A stretch of DNA of 64,000 nucleotides from Parasporobacterium sp. (lineage in GTDB: Bacteria; Bacillota; Clostridia; Lachnospirales; Lachnospiraceae), in assembly GCA_017510065.1 (NCBI GenBank), contig JAFWOB010000137.1, positions 62,001 through 126,000 of the forward strand, in the 5' to 3' direction. Numbering within the stretch: position 1 is the stretch's first letter; each line of letters starts with the position of its first letter. A model generated the notes under the pieces. The model ran no database searches, was not told the origin of the DNA, and saw nothing but the letters and a program-made list of their open reading frames with translations. The position numbers were made by a program, and so were the translations under genes. Shown one piece after another: positions 56,537-64,000 of the stretch.

Positions 56537-58486
56537 CTACCTGGACATGATATACTGCTTAATAGCGATATAATCCAAAGCAGATATCCTGCCGTCGCCG
56601 TTGGCATCGGCAGCAGACAGCCGGTCGGGATCCGTTATGATCCTAGTTTCCATGATATGATTTTTGATCGCGATATAGTCCAGTGCAGAGACCTTTCCGT
56701 CTCCGTTGGCATCCGCCCAGCCTGATTCCTCATCTGCTATCGTCAGACGGCTGCCTTCACTGACATCCACATACAAAGTATAATCTCCTGATGAAGTAAC
56801 CGTAATATTGTAAGTTCTCAGATACCCCGTCTGGCTCCTCACATCCAGCTGGATGAGGTTTTCCCCGGAGTACAGAGCATATGCATCATATCCCTCATAA
56901 GATGCCCATTTTGGAACTTTAATGCTGAGTGTCGTATCCTCTGTCACAACCATAGCATAGTTCCGGTTCGACATGGAAAACGCCGGCTCCAGTCCTGTCG
57001 CTTTCATGTCGGAAAAATAATAATTGTTCAGGCTGTCATTTGCTTCCGGTTTTCCGGAAGGAACAGACGGCATGTTCTCGTAAACAGGTATCCTGAACTG
57101 AAGTGCCGCGTAGGTGCTGTCCGCGTAGGCCTCCCTCATAATCACTCCGGATGAATAGGAATTGGCAATCGCCGTTGCGTACTGATGCCATAGTCCGTTC
57201 CATCCGTTCAGCACATTGAAGTTCTTGTAATAATACGTATCCTGGCTGTTCAGGATGTAATTATCACCGTACAGGACCGCGCCGTCCACGATCGACCGGT
57301 ACCTGGAGGTCCAGCCTTCCGTCCGTGCTCTGATCAGCCCATTGCACACCACGTCATTATGGTCAGTTCCGGTTGCGCCGAAATTGTAAAAATTGTACAG
57401 TCCGATATAATAGTTTCCGCCGTCCGACTCATAAAAACCAGAGATCAGATCTGTCTGTCCCTGATACCCCTGTTCCGAGAAGATCGTTGTAGCCAGAACA
57501 AACGGGCTCACGCCGGAGATCCTGGACGCTTCCAGCAGCACCTTTGCATAATCCCCTTCCAGTCTGACATCATCCGGATCTTCAGGATTGGGAGTATAAC
57601 CCCTTGCCAGAAAAGTCCCTTCCAGAAAACTTCTTACATCATCTTCTGACACATCCCCTGAATACGACTGCCTCATGAACATAAAAATATCATAGGTATT
57701 CAGAAAATTGCGTGGGTCAATATAATACTCGATGATCTCCCTGGATGCAAGTGTAAATGCACCTTCCGAATTAATCCATTCTCCACTTTCCCAGTCATAG
57801 TTTTCATAATAGCCGAAACTTTCATCATACATGGCTTTGTAGGAAGGAGAACTGCTCTCATGCACCTTTTTATAGTCCTCCTCATCCACAAGAGTCTGGA
57901 AATCCATGCCTGTATAGTCGGCTGAAAATCTGTAATTGGGATAGATGGAATGAATCTTCCAAAGTCCTTCCCTGTAGCTTTCCGGAAACTCATTTACCTG
58001 TTCGGCAAATTCCCAGTCGCTCTGCACTGCTCCTGACCAGCTTTCCTGGGAACCTGGTGCAAATAGGGCTTCAATGAATTCTTCCGAATATCCTTCGAAG
58101 ATATCCTCTTCTACAGCTTCGCTTTCTTCGGAAACATCCTGAGAAACTTCCGGATCTTCTTCCGTATAGTCTGACAGGAGATAACCCGTTTCCCCATCGA
58201 CAGAGATCCTGTACCAGATGCTTCCGTCTTCTGCCGTCACTTCTTCTTCGCAGACAGCGGAAAAATCCGCAGGAACCAGTTCCAGGACGTCATAGGACAA
58301 TCCGGGACCTTTCCGAATATTGACTTCTTCTGTAGTGTGGAAGGATTCTGCTGCAGAAACAGGTATAAACGCAGATGCAGACAGCACTGAACTCAGTAAA
58401 ACAGTACACACAAAAGAACACGAAGCCTTTTTCAGGATTCCTGTTCTGCCATTCTTCGGCCTGTAATACTGATATAGATGATTCAT
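56537..58486 (-). CDS. Exported SH3b-glucosaminidase with C-terminal dockerin
   Basis: 649 aa. After a signal peptide (about 1-46) comes a bacterial SH3 domain (about 50-107; EVNIRKGPGLSYDVLELVP). The catalytic region (about 240-460) resembles endo-beta-N-acetylglucosaminidases: FVLATTIFSEQGYQG with a likely catalytic Glu, then YYIGLYNFYNFGATG. A beta-sandwich follows. The last 61 residues are a type I dockerin with two Ca-binding repeats, DANGDGKVSALDYIAIKNHIM and its near copy. It should cleave peptidoglycan. It has a good TTGACA promoter. The dockerin could bind a cohesin elsewhere or act only as a Ca-stabilised end domain. Confidence 0.87.
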   Translation of the reverse strand: MNHLYQYYRPKNGRTGILKKASCSFVCTVLLSSVLSASAFIPVSAAESFHTTEEVNIRKGPGLSYDVLELVPADFSAVCEEEVTAEDGSIWYRISVDGETGYLLSDYTEEDPEVSQDVSEESEAVEEDIFEGYSEEFIEALFAPGSQESWSGAVQSDWEFAEQVNEFPESYREGLWKIHSIYPNYRFSADYTGMDFQTLVDEEDYKKVHESSSPSYKAMYDESFGYYENYDWESGEWINSEGAFTLASREIIEYYIDPRNFLNTYDIFMFMRQSYSGDVSEDDVRSFLEGTFLARGYTPNPEDPDDVRLEGDYAKVLLEASRISGVSPFVLATTIFSEQGYQGQTDLISGFYESDGGNYYIGLYNFYNFGATGTDHNDVVCNGLIRARTEGWTSRYRSIVDGAVLYGDNYILNSQDTYYYKNFNVLNGWNGLWHQYATAIANSYSSGVIMREAYADSTYAALQFRIPVYENMPSVPSGKPEANDSLNNYYFSDMKATGLEPAFSMSNRNYAMVVTEDTTLSIKVPKWASYEGYDAYALYSGENLIQLDVRSQTGYLRTYNITVTSSGDYTLYVDVSEGSRLTIADEESGWADANGDGKVSALDYIAIKNHIMETRIITDPDRLSAADANGDGRISALDYIAIKQYIMSR

Positions 58487-58536
58487 ATGCGTTACCCTTA
58501 TGTCGCTGGGAGGCTAATAAGCAGTGCGCAATTATG

Positions 58537-58566
58537 AATATAACATTACGAAGGTTTACTTGTCAA
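58537..58566 (-). promoter_or_regulatory. Promoter of the glucosaminidase-dockerin gene
   Basis: On the minus strand a consensus TTGACA (58561-58566) and TATATT (58537-58542) are 18 bp apart, with a TG extension. It lies about 50 bp upstream of the ATG. Confidence 0.75.
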
Positions 58567-58578
58567 ATCCTTTGGAAC

Positions 58579-59190
58579 TCAGAAAAACATTTTCCCGAGA
58601 TGAGGAACGATATCGTCTATTCTCATGTTCGTAGTATTGATGCACATATCATAATTAGACTTATCCCCCCATTTCTGAAGAGTAAAATCCGAGTAGTAAT
58701 TTGCCCTGTTTTTATCAACACGGCGGATATGTTTCTCCAGTTCCTTTTCTGTATAATTCTCTCCCTGTGGGGCGCGTTCCATACAACGTCTTATACGGCT
58801 ATCCATATCGGCATACACAAACAGCCGGACAAGATCGATGTCTTCCGTATCCCGCAGGATATAGTCAGCACAGCGTCCGACGATCACGCAGGATGACTTG
58901 GCCGCCATCTCTTTGATCACCTCGGTCTGTGCCTTAATGATCTTCTGCATCTGCATGATCTGGTATTCATTTCCGAGAGACATGCCGGTGGAAAAAGCAG
59001 GCGGCAGCATGTAAGTCAGTCTGTTTTCCACAACTTCCTGTACGTATTCCTTGGAGAATTCCGTCATTTCCACAATCTCGGCGAGGATCTGTTTATCATA
59101 ATATGCAATCTTCAGTTCCTGCGCCAGCTTGTGGCCCAGCTCTCTGCCTCCTGATCCGAATTCTCTTCCGATGGTGATTATCTGATTCAT
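58579..59190 (-). CDS. Cytidylate-kinase-like family protein
   Basis: 203-aa P-loop kinase-fold protein. The phosphate-binding loop is ITIGREFGSGGRELG, and VIVGRCADYIL with LVRLFVYAD marks the cytidylate-kinase-like (AAA_26) family, which is distinct from housekeeping Cmk. The substrate is unknown. The ATG at 59190 has GGAG upstream, 14 bp after the peptidoglycan-binding hydrolase gene, so the two are probably co-transcribed. Confidence 0.87.
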   Translation of the reverse strand: MNQIITIGREFGSGGRELGHKLAQELKIAYYDKQILAEIVEMTEFSKEYVQEVVENRLTYMLPPAFSTGMSLGNEYQIMQMQKIIKAQTEVIKEMAAKSSCVIVGRCADYILRDTEDIDLVRLFVYADMDSRIRRCMERAPQGENYTEKELEKHIRRVDKNRANYYSDFTLQKWGDKSNYDMCINTTNMRIDDIVPHLGKMFF

Positions 59191-59204
59191 AGTATTCTCC
59201 ATTT

Positions 59205-61616
59205 CTATTTGCTTAAGAATGTGGGGGCAAAACCCCATTTCATTGTGCTACCGTATTCTTTATTATTATACTTTTCATCGAAATCTTCAAGTTCTGTCAG
59301 TTCTATATATCCGATACTTGAGATTACTTTGTTGTTGCCGAGATAAAAGCCTACATGGCCAAACTGCCGTCCAAGATAGCTGTATGTACTCCTGGTTGCA
59401 ACCACCATACCGGGTTTCAGATCTTCCTTTTTATCGCTCGTACAGACATATGCCCAGTAATCATTGGCATTGAAGTCCATATCATAGGCATAGTTGGCGT
59501 CCGTCAGTCCGTTCTGGTACGCATAGGAATATATGCTGTCTCTGGAAGCCACAATATCAGAGCCGTTAATGCCATATGACGCAAGCACGTTGCTGACCCA
59601 TCCGGAGCAAAGCCCCGGTGCGGTTGTCGGGACCAGATAGGTCGTCCGGATCAGGTTCCTTTGCTGCGGGGTAAGCTTCGTCATTTCCTTCTCATACTCA
59701 TCGGTCAGATCAGTCAATTCATTAGCTGTTGATTGATCCGCCTTTCCATAAGTGGATCCCACATCGTTGATCTCCTGGAAAAGAGCGACCGCCTGCTTCG
59801 TTTTGCTGCCGAAGATCCCATCCGGAGCAGCTGTCAGATATCCCAGATTATACAGTACTTTCTGGATTCCTTTTACCGAAACGCCTTTGCTGCCTTCGGA
59901 AAGGACAGAAAACGGCACTGCACTGTCGGAAAGCACCTTTGACAGCAGCGTCTGATCCACCATACCCGTAACAGCAAGGTCATTATACACTTCGAACTGT
60001 TTCAGCGCTTTTTCCGTTTTGTTGCCGAAAATGCCGTCTGCCTCTGCATGAAGATACCCATGCCGGATCAATGCTTGCTGCATGCTGAGCACATCATTTC
60101 CCGTCATCCCTTTTTTCAGAAGCGATGCGTCCTGTACGATCGCCGGCACGGATGATTCCTCCCCGGAGGGTTCCCCCTGCTCTTCCTCCTGCGAGGTTTT
60201 CTCGCCTGTCATATCCCGGACGCCGGACAGAGAGATGAGGGAGGAGGACGTAATTGAGCCTACGATCCCGTCAGCAGTCAGACCATGATCTGCCTGATAA
60301 GCTGCAACAGCACGATAAGTAAACCTTCCGAATGCGCCATCCGGTTCTGCATCCAGATATCCAAGTTCCTGAAGGATCCGCTGCAGGTTCAGCACAGCTT
60401 TACCGGAACTGCCCGTCTGCAAAGTATTGCAGGATACTGCTTCCTGGGACGAAATCTGGTCAAGAGTCGCCCGATCTGCCGTGCCGCTGACGGCCAGGCC
60501 ATTGTACAGCTGAAACTTTTTCAACGCTGTTTCCGTATAATTCCCAAAGATTCCATCCGGCTGTGCTGTAAGGAATCCATTGTTATATAGTTTTTTCTGA
60601 AGATCCAGAACACTGCTGCCTGTCATGCCCTTTCTGATCAGGGAACTATCTTCAGCAGATGTATCGTCTTCTGACGGTGTTCCTGCCGGAGAATAACTCC
60701 GAAACAGGGCTTCCATAGTCATTTTCCCAGCGATTCCGTCGATCACAGACAATTCGGAATCTCTCTGGAAATCCATGACTGCCTGATAGGTGATGGGTCC
60801 AAAAACGCCATCCGCAGAAGCGGAAAGATATCCCAGTTCCAGAAGAGCTGTCTGAAGCTGATAAACAGCATCTCCTGTACTCCCTTGCGAAAGGCTGTAA
60901 AAATCCTCTCCTCCCTGGTCGGAAAGCAGATCCATGGTATCCACATCCGCGACGCCTGTCATATCCAGGTTATTATACATCTGGTATTTTTTAACTGCCC
61001 TCTGCGTATAAGATCCATAGACACCATCCGGCCGGACAGTCAGAAAGCCTTTTTCATACAGTGATTTCTGAAGGGCCAGGACATCTTCGCCCTGCATTCC
61101 GAAAGAAAGGACATTTTCATTGTCTCCTTTCCCCTGCTCCAGAACCAGATCCGCAGCATCCGGAAGTTCTTCCTTTTCCGGTTCATCAGCCGGATCTGCT
61201 TCTTCCGCAGGAGCCGTCATTTCCGGAACTTCTTCCTCGATACTCGGTAAATCCGCTGCTTCCAGGATAACGGTTTCTTCGTAGGATATGATCTCCTCCA
61301 TGATCTCCGTGATCATCAGATCCTCTGCAGCAGGATCCCCTGTCTCTATAAACACTTCTTCTACCGCAGGTTCTTCTGCTGAAGGATCTTCTGTCTCGAT
61401 CAATTCAACCGATTCCAAAGGTTCTGCGTTTTCTGCACTTTCTGCACAGTCTCCGGTATTGCCGGTTTCTTCAACCGGCAATGTCATTTCCTCTTCCATA
61501 ATACTGGATTCCTGATCCTGTATTTCCTCCTCCGCAGGAAGAGCCGATACTGAAAGCACTGCCATTATGGACAGCAGTGCAAATAAACAAACCGAGAACC
61601 AGATCTTTCTTTTCAT
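59205..61616 (-). CDS. Exported hydrolase with six peptidoglycan-binding repeats and a CHAP/NlpC-like domain
   Basis: 803 aa. Signal peptide 1-25, then an acidic Glu/Pro-rich region to about 165. Six PG_binding_1 repeats follow (about 170-232, 240-305, 326-390, 398-460, 498-562, 568-635), each with the DG[IVA][FY]G core. They alternate in two types, as three pairs: the odd ones have [KQ]x(Q/E)xYNxL ends, the even ones LGYLxAxxDG and longer ends. The C-terminus (about 655-803) has Cys670 in LCSGWVSNVLASYG and His754 in FGHVGFYLGNNK, the Cys/His pair of CHAP/NlpC-P60 peptidases. Probably a wall-bound endopeptidase or amidase. Confidence 0.87.
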   Translation of the reverse strand: MKRKIWFSVCLFALLSIMAVLSVSALPAEEEIQDQESSIMEEEMTLPVEETGNTGDCAESAENAEPLESVELIETEDPSAEEPAVEEVFIETGDPAAEDLMITEIMEEIISYEETVILEAADLPSIEEEVPEMTAPAEEADPADEPEKEELPDAADLVLEQGKGDNENVLSFGMQGEDVLALQKSLYEKGFLTVRPDGVYGSYTQRAVKKYQMYNNLDMTGVADVDTMDLLSDQGGEDFYSLSQGSTGDAVYQLQTALLELGYLSASADGVFGPITYQAVMDFQRDSELSVIDGIAGKMTMEALFRSYSPAGTPSEDDTSAEDSSLIRKGMTGSSVLDLQKKLYNNGFLTAQPDGIFGNYTETALKKFQLYNGLAVSGTADRATLDQISSQEAVSCNTLQTGSSGKAVLNLQRILQELGYLDAEPDGAFGRFTYRAVAAYQADHGLTADGIVGSITSSSLISLSGVRDMTGEKTSQEEEQGEPSGEESSVPAIVQDASLLKKGMTGNDVLSMQQALIRHGYLHAEADGIFGNKTEKALKQFEVYNDLAVTGMVDQTLLSKVLSDSAVPFSVLSEGSKGVSVKGIQKVLYNLGYLTAAPDGIFGSKTKQAVALFQEINDVGSTYGKADQSTANELTDLTDEYEKEMTKLTPQQRNLIRTTYLVPTTAPGLCSGWVSNVLASYGINGSDIVASRDSIYSYAYQNGLTDANYAYDMDFNANDYWAYVCTSDKKEDLKPGMVVATRSTYSYLGRQFGHVGFYLGNNKVISSIGYIELTELEDFDEKYNNKEYGSTMKWGFAPTFLSK

Positions 61617-61869
61617 ATTTCACAAATCCCCATTCAAATGTACATTCCAGTATTGAAAAGTTTATACAATAATAAATTGCGCGTCAAATATTTTTTCGGT
61701 TCTGCCGGAACAATATTTCATGCAACTTTTTTTCGGCTGTGAACGATTTTCAGCCAATCACCGGCAATAAAATCGCGCATACCCGTAAAATCATTGCAAA
61801 CTCCTGAACGGATCTGTCTCAACAACTGAACTATATTATCAAAAAGGACATGTTTTTTTCCAAAGAAGA
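61617..61869. other. AT-rich intergenic region upstream of the six-repeat hydrolase
   Basis: This is most of the 320-bp gap, the only gap over 300 bp. It contains the hydrolase promoter and a short dyad GGCTG...CAGCC (about 61734-61757). I see no ORF, tRNA or recognised riboswitch. Confidence 0.5.
61659..61687 (-). promoter_or_regulatory. Promoter of the six-repeat hydrolase gene
   Basis: On the minus strand TTGACG (61682-61687) and TAAACT (61659-61664) are 17 bp apart, about 45 bp upstream of the ATG. Confidence 0.6.
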
Positions 61870-61910
61870 AAGGGCGTGTGAAAAAACTCTCGTTTTTTTC
61901 ACACGCCCTT
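61870..61910 (-). terminator. Terminator of the OFA transporter gene
   Basis: A 17-bp near-perfect stem (AAGGGCGTGTGAAAAAA with its complement) and a short loop, 27 bp after the transporter stop. The A/T arms make it potentially active in both directions. Confidence 0.9.
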
Positions 61911-61936
61911 TTGATCAGTAACAGTAAAGATACGGA

Positions 61937-63391
61937 TTACAGTCTGTGTGCCAGTTCGTCATCGAGGGGCTTGCCGGCTGCTGCTCTGTACTTGTCGTCT
62001 GTTTCTTTCACATGTTTTGCACTGAACAGGAACATTAAGATCACGCTGATGACACCGCCGATTGTGCAGGCGATGAATACGCCCTTAACACCGGCTGTAC
62101 CAAACAGCAGGTTCGCGATCAGCATCGGTCCGAATGCCTGGATCAGGTTTGCAATCGCATTATCCACAGCGAATACGGAGGAGAAGTCCTCACGGCGCCA
62201 GTACTGAGCTGCTGCGGAAACGGTGTAGTTGGAAGATGCACCCATGAACAGACCAAGGATGATGAAAGCAACCACAACCAGGGTTCCGTTGTTGGAGGTA
62301 GCTCCGATAAACCCGAGGATACCGGAAAGAACCATCATGAACATGGCAATGATCATGGATTTCTTGGTACCGATCTTGGTATCGATAACACCAAGGACAA
62401 AACTGCCGACGATACCTGCGATCGCGATGCCCAGCATGATCTGGCTGTAGCTGTCGCCAAGGCCTACCATATTGAAGATCGGCTGTGTCTGAGTCATGGC
62501 GCCGACGGCGAACATCAGAAGAACGCCGGCCGGGATGGTGATAAACCAGAAATCGCGGCAAGCCATTGTATGTCCGGTCTTCCAGACTGTGGTCTCTCTT
62601 GCGATGATTTCCTGCTCCATCATCTTCTGAGCAACTTCAGGAGTGATGCTCTTGTCATTATCTCTGTAGCATCCGCACTGTTCCGGATAATCCTTGATAA
62701 AGATCAGACCGATAAGCCAGCCGATCACGGAAACGATCAGGAACGGGATCATAACCGTCATCCAGGTATTCTTTCCTGCCATTCCGCCTGACATGCAATA
62801 TTCGATCAGCAGAGGCATCGGCTGCTCGCCGGCGAAGTCCATTGCGAAAACGCTCGGTGCGATAACACCGATCAGGAAGTTGGCGATCGGGAAAGCCAGA
62901 GTAGCAATACCCATGACAGTACCTTTTCTTCTCGGGAACCACTGTCCGATCAGGACACCGATGGTGAAGGTGGCGTACATTGTTACTGTAATGTACTCTA
63001 AAGCATACAGGATAAGCCACAGCCAGTTAGCTTCCGGAGTCATTGTCGGCGGATAGAACGTAATGAAAGCCGCCAGGCAAAGGCTAACCGCACCTATGAT
63101 CAGGCTGATCGCCTTCATGTTCTTGATCTTGGACATGAATCTGGACAGGATCAGCTGGATTACGATAACGACGATTGCTGCTACCGTGTAAACGTTGGAT
63201 ACCAGAGCGGTACCGACGATAGTACCTGTTTCCGGATTGCTGCCCGGACCCCAGCCGCCGTAAAAGCCGCTGCCGGCCAGCAGGTTCATCGGATAGTTCG
63301 TGAATGCAGTAAATGCCAGGAATGCGATAGCCTGGAAGATGATCAGCATCCAGCCGCGAAATCCGAAATTGATAGATTTTTTCTGTTGCAT
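61937..63391 (-). CDS. OFA (oxalate/formate antiporter-like) family MFS transporter
   Basis: 484-aa major-facilitator protein with about 12 membrane helices. The segments LLAGSGFYGGWGPGSNPETG, VLIGQWFPRRKGTVMGIATLAFPIANF and a central loop with KDYPEQCGCYRDND are typical of clostridial OFA transporters. Substrates in this family are small carboxylates; which one is used here is unknown. AGGGAGGG precedes the ATG. It is monocistronic, with its own terminator. Confidence 0.87.
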   Translation of the reverse strand: MQQKKSINFGFRGWMLIIFQAIAFLAFTAFTNYPMNLLAGSGFYGGWGPGSNPETGTIVGTALVSNVYTVAAIVVIVIQLILSRFMSKIKNMKAISLIIGAVSLCLAAFITFYPPTMTPEANWLWLILYALEYITVTMYATFTIGVLIGQWFPRRKGTVMGIATLAFPIANFLIGVIAPSVFAMDFAGEQPMPLLIEYCMSGGMAGKNTWMTVMIPFLIVSVIGWLIGLIFIKDYPEQCGCYRDNDKSITPEVAQKMMEQEIIARETTVWKTGHTMACRDFWFITIPAGVLLMFAVGAMTQTQPIFNMVGLGDSYSQIMLGIAIAGIVGSFVLGVIDTKIGTKKSMIIAMFMMVLSGILGFIGATSNNGTLVVVAFIILGLFMGASSNYTVSAAAQYWRREDFSSVFAVDNAIANLIQAFGPMLIANLLFGTAGVKGVFIACTIGGVISVILMFLFSAKHVKETDDKYRAAAGKPLDDELAHRL

Positions 63392-63417
63392 AATAAACCC
63401 TCCCTAATTTTTTATGG

Positions 63418-63441
63418 TACTTATTATGACTAATACTTATT
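63418..63441. promoter_or_regulatory. Direct repeat in the OFA transporter promoter region
   Basis: TACTTATT occurs twice, 16 bp apart (63418-63425, 63434-63441). It overlaps a possible minus-strand promoter (TTGTAT...TAATAA, 17-bp spacer). Spaced direct repeats suggest an activator or repressor site. Confidence 0.4.
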
Positions 63442-63511
63442 GCATACAAAACAATGGTATTTCCGCATACGTACCAATTCAGTTTCTTTTTATATCATGG
63501 AATCAAGTCTT

Positions 63512-64000
63512 TCACAACCGGCTTAACAAAAATGTAACAACTTCCGCCTTGTCTTTTTCGATCCTTGCAGCCAGTTCCTCAGCAGAATGAAACTGCTGTT
63601 CCGGGCGGATAAACTTATAAAAACAGACCTGTGCCGTTTCTCCGTAAACATCCCTGTCAAACCCGAACAGATTGGTTTCGACAGTCCTTTGTACTCCATC
63701 GTCAAAAGTTGGTCGGATGCCAACGTTGGTAATACTGTCATACCATTCTCCCAGGACCTTCGTCCGGGTCGCATATACTCCGTCCGGCGGAAGGATCTTG
63801 TCCTGGGGAACGATCTGATTGATCGTCGGGAATCCGATCCTGCTTCCCAGATGTTTGCCGTGAAGAACAGATCCACGTACGCTGAAGGGACGACCCAGAA
63901 GAAGGGCAGCATTTTCCATGCGGCCGGCCAGGATCTCTTCCTTGATCAGGGAAGAACTGACGATCCGGCTGTTTTGTTCTCCATCCAGCTTCATCCGCAC
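63512..64000 (-). CDS. ribF: Riboflavin kinase / FAD synthetase, C-terminal part (cut by window edge)
   Basis: Makes FMN and FAD. Only the last 162 codons are in the window. The riboflavin-kinase domain is clear: RPFSVRGSVLHGKHLGSRIGFPTIN, then TNVGIRPTF and ETNLFGFDRDVYG with the catalytic region, then KFIRPEQQFHS. The residues before about 32 belong to the end of the FAD-synthetase domain, which is upstream of the window. Confidence 0.95.
   Translation of the reverse strand: MRMKLDGEQNSRIVSSSLIKEEILAGRMENAALLLGRPFSVRGSVLHGKHLGSRIGFPTINQIVPQDKILPPDGVYATRTKVLGEWYDSITNVGIRPTFDDGVQRTVETNLFGFDRDVYGETAQVCFYKFIRPEQQFHSAEELAARIEKDKAEVVTFLLSRL

Noticed and set aside
61617..61869. Possible c-di-AMP (ydaO-type) riboswitch before the wall hydrolase
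   Set aside because: Such riboswitches often precede wall hydrolases, but the promoter lies about 45 bp from the start and the conserved core was not found.

Overview
This window looks like the chromosome of an anaerobic Firmicute of class Clostridia, most probably a Lachnospiraceae-type gut bacterium. The evidence is moderate GC by eye, AGGAGG-type ribosome-binding sites, classic clostridial gene neighbourhoods (nadK-tlyA-dxs-ispA-xseB-xseA-nusB; ybeY-phoH; plsX-acpP-rnc-smc), a pyrophosphate-type phosphofructokinase, an NADP-type glutamate dehydrogenase, corrinoid methyl-transfer proteins and acetoacetyl-CoA chemistry. No rRNA, tRNA, CRISPR array, insertion sequence or prophage was seen. 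Nearly all genes are on the minus strand; only rpmB, gdhA and the PPi-phosphofructokinase run on the plus strand.

Layout. 1-8.7 kb: isoprenoid, DNA-repair and RNA genes (nadK fragment, tlyA, dxs, ispA, xseB, xseA, nusB, rlmH), a zinc-ribbon membrane protein and galM. 8.7-20.8 kb: alaS, tyrS, a CBS protein, a YprB-like exonuclease, murF, ddl, recG, a FakA-like fatty-acid kinase and rpmB. 20.9-25.7 kb: a SpoVB/MurJ-like flippase, ybeY, phoH, rpsU, yraN and rnhB. 25.7-37.5 kb: smc, a complete F-type ATP synthase operon and rnc-acpP-plsX. The ATP synthase operon lies between rnc and smc, has no separate delta gene, and encodes an alpha subunit with a delta-like C-terminal domain fused to its N-terminus and a c subunit with a signal-peptide-like extension. 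37.7-41.2 kb: gdhA, a cyclodeaminase-family protein and folC. 41.3-45.4 kb: a corrinoid protein, a Fic-domain protein with a degenerate active-site motif, a DUF2284 Cys-rich protein and a RACo-like corrinoid activator. 45.5-48.8 kb: fba, the divergent PPi-pfk and an MBL-fold hydrolase.

48.9-54.5 kb holds a six-gene same-strand cluster (SDR, 3-hydroxyacyl-CoA-dehydrogenase-like protein, cyclase-family hydrolase, thiolase, CoA-transferase A and B). It fits, step by step, the anaerobic phloroglucinol pathway: reduction of the ring, hydrolytic ring opening, oxidation to triacetate, CoA activation and thiolysis to acetyl-CoA. This is the most interesting system in the window; the assignment is inference from family membership and gene order. 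The operon has a good promoter, a terminator, and elaborate inverted repeats in two intercistronic gaps.

54.8-61.6 kb encodes exported cell-wall proteins: a membrane-anchored surface protein, an SH3b-glucosaminidase with a C-terminal dockerin, and a six-repeat peptidoglycan-binding hydrolase co-transcribed with a cytidylate-kinase-like protein. 61.9-64 kb: an OFA-type MFS transporter and the 3' part of ribF.
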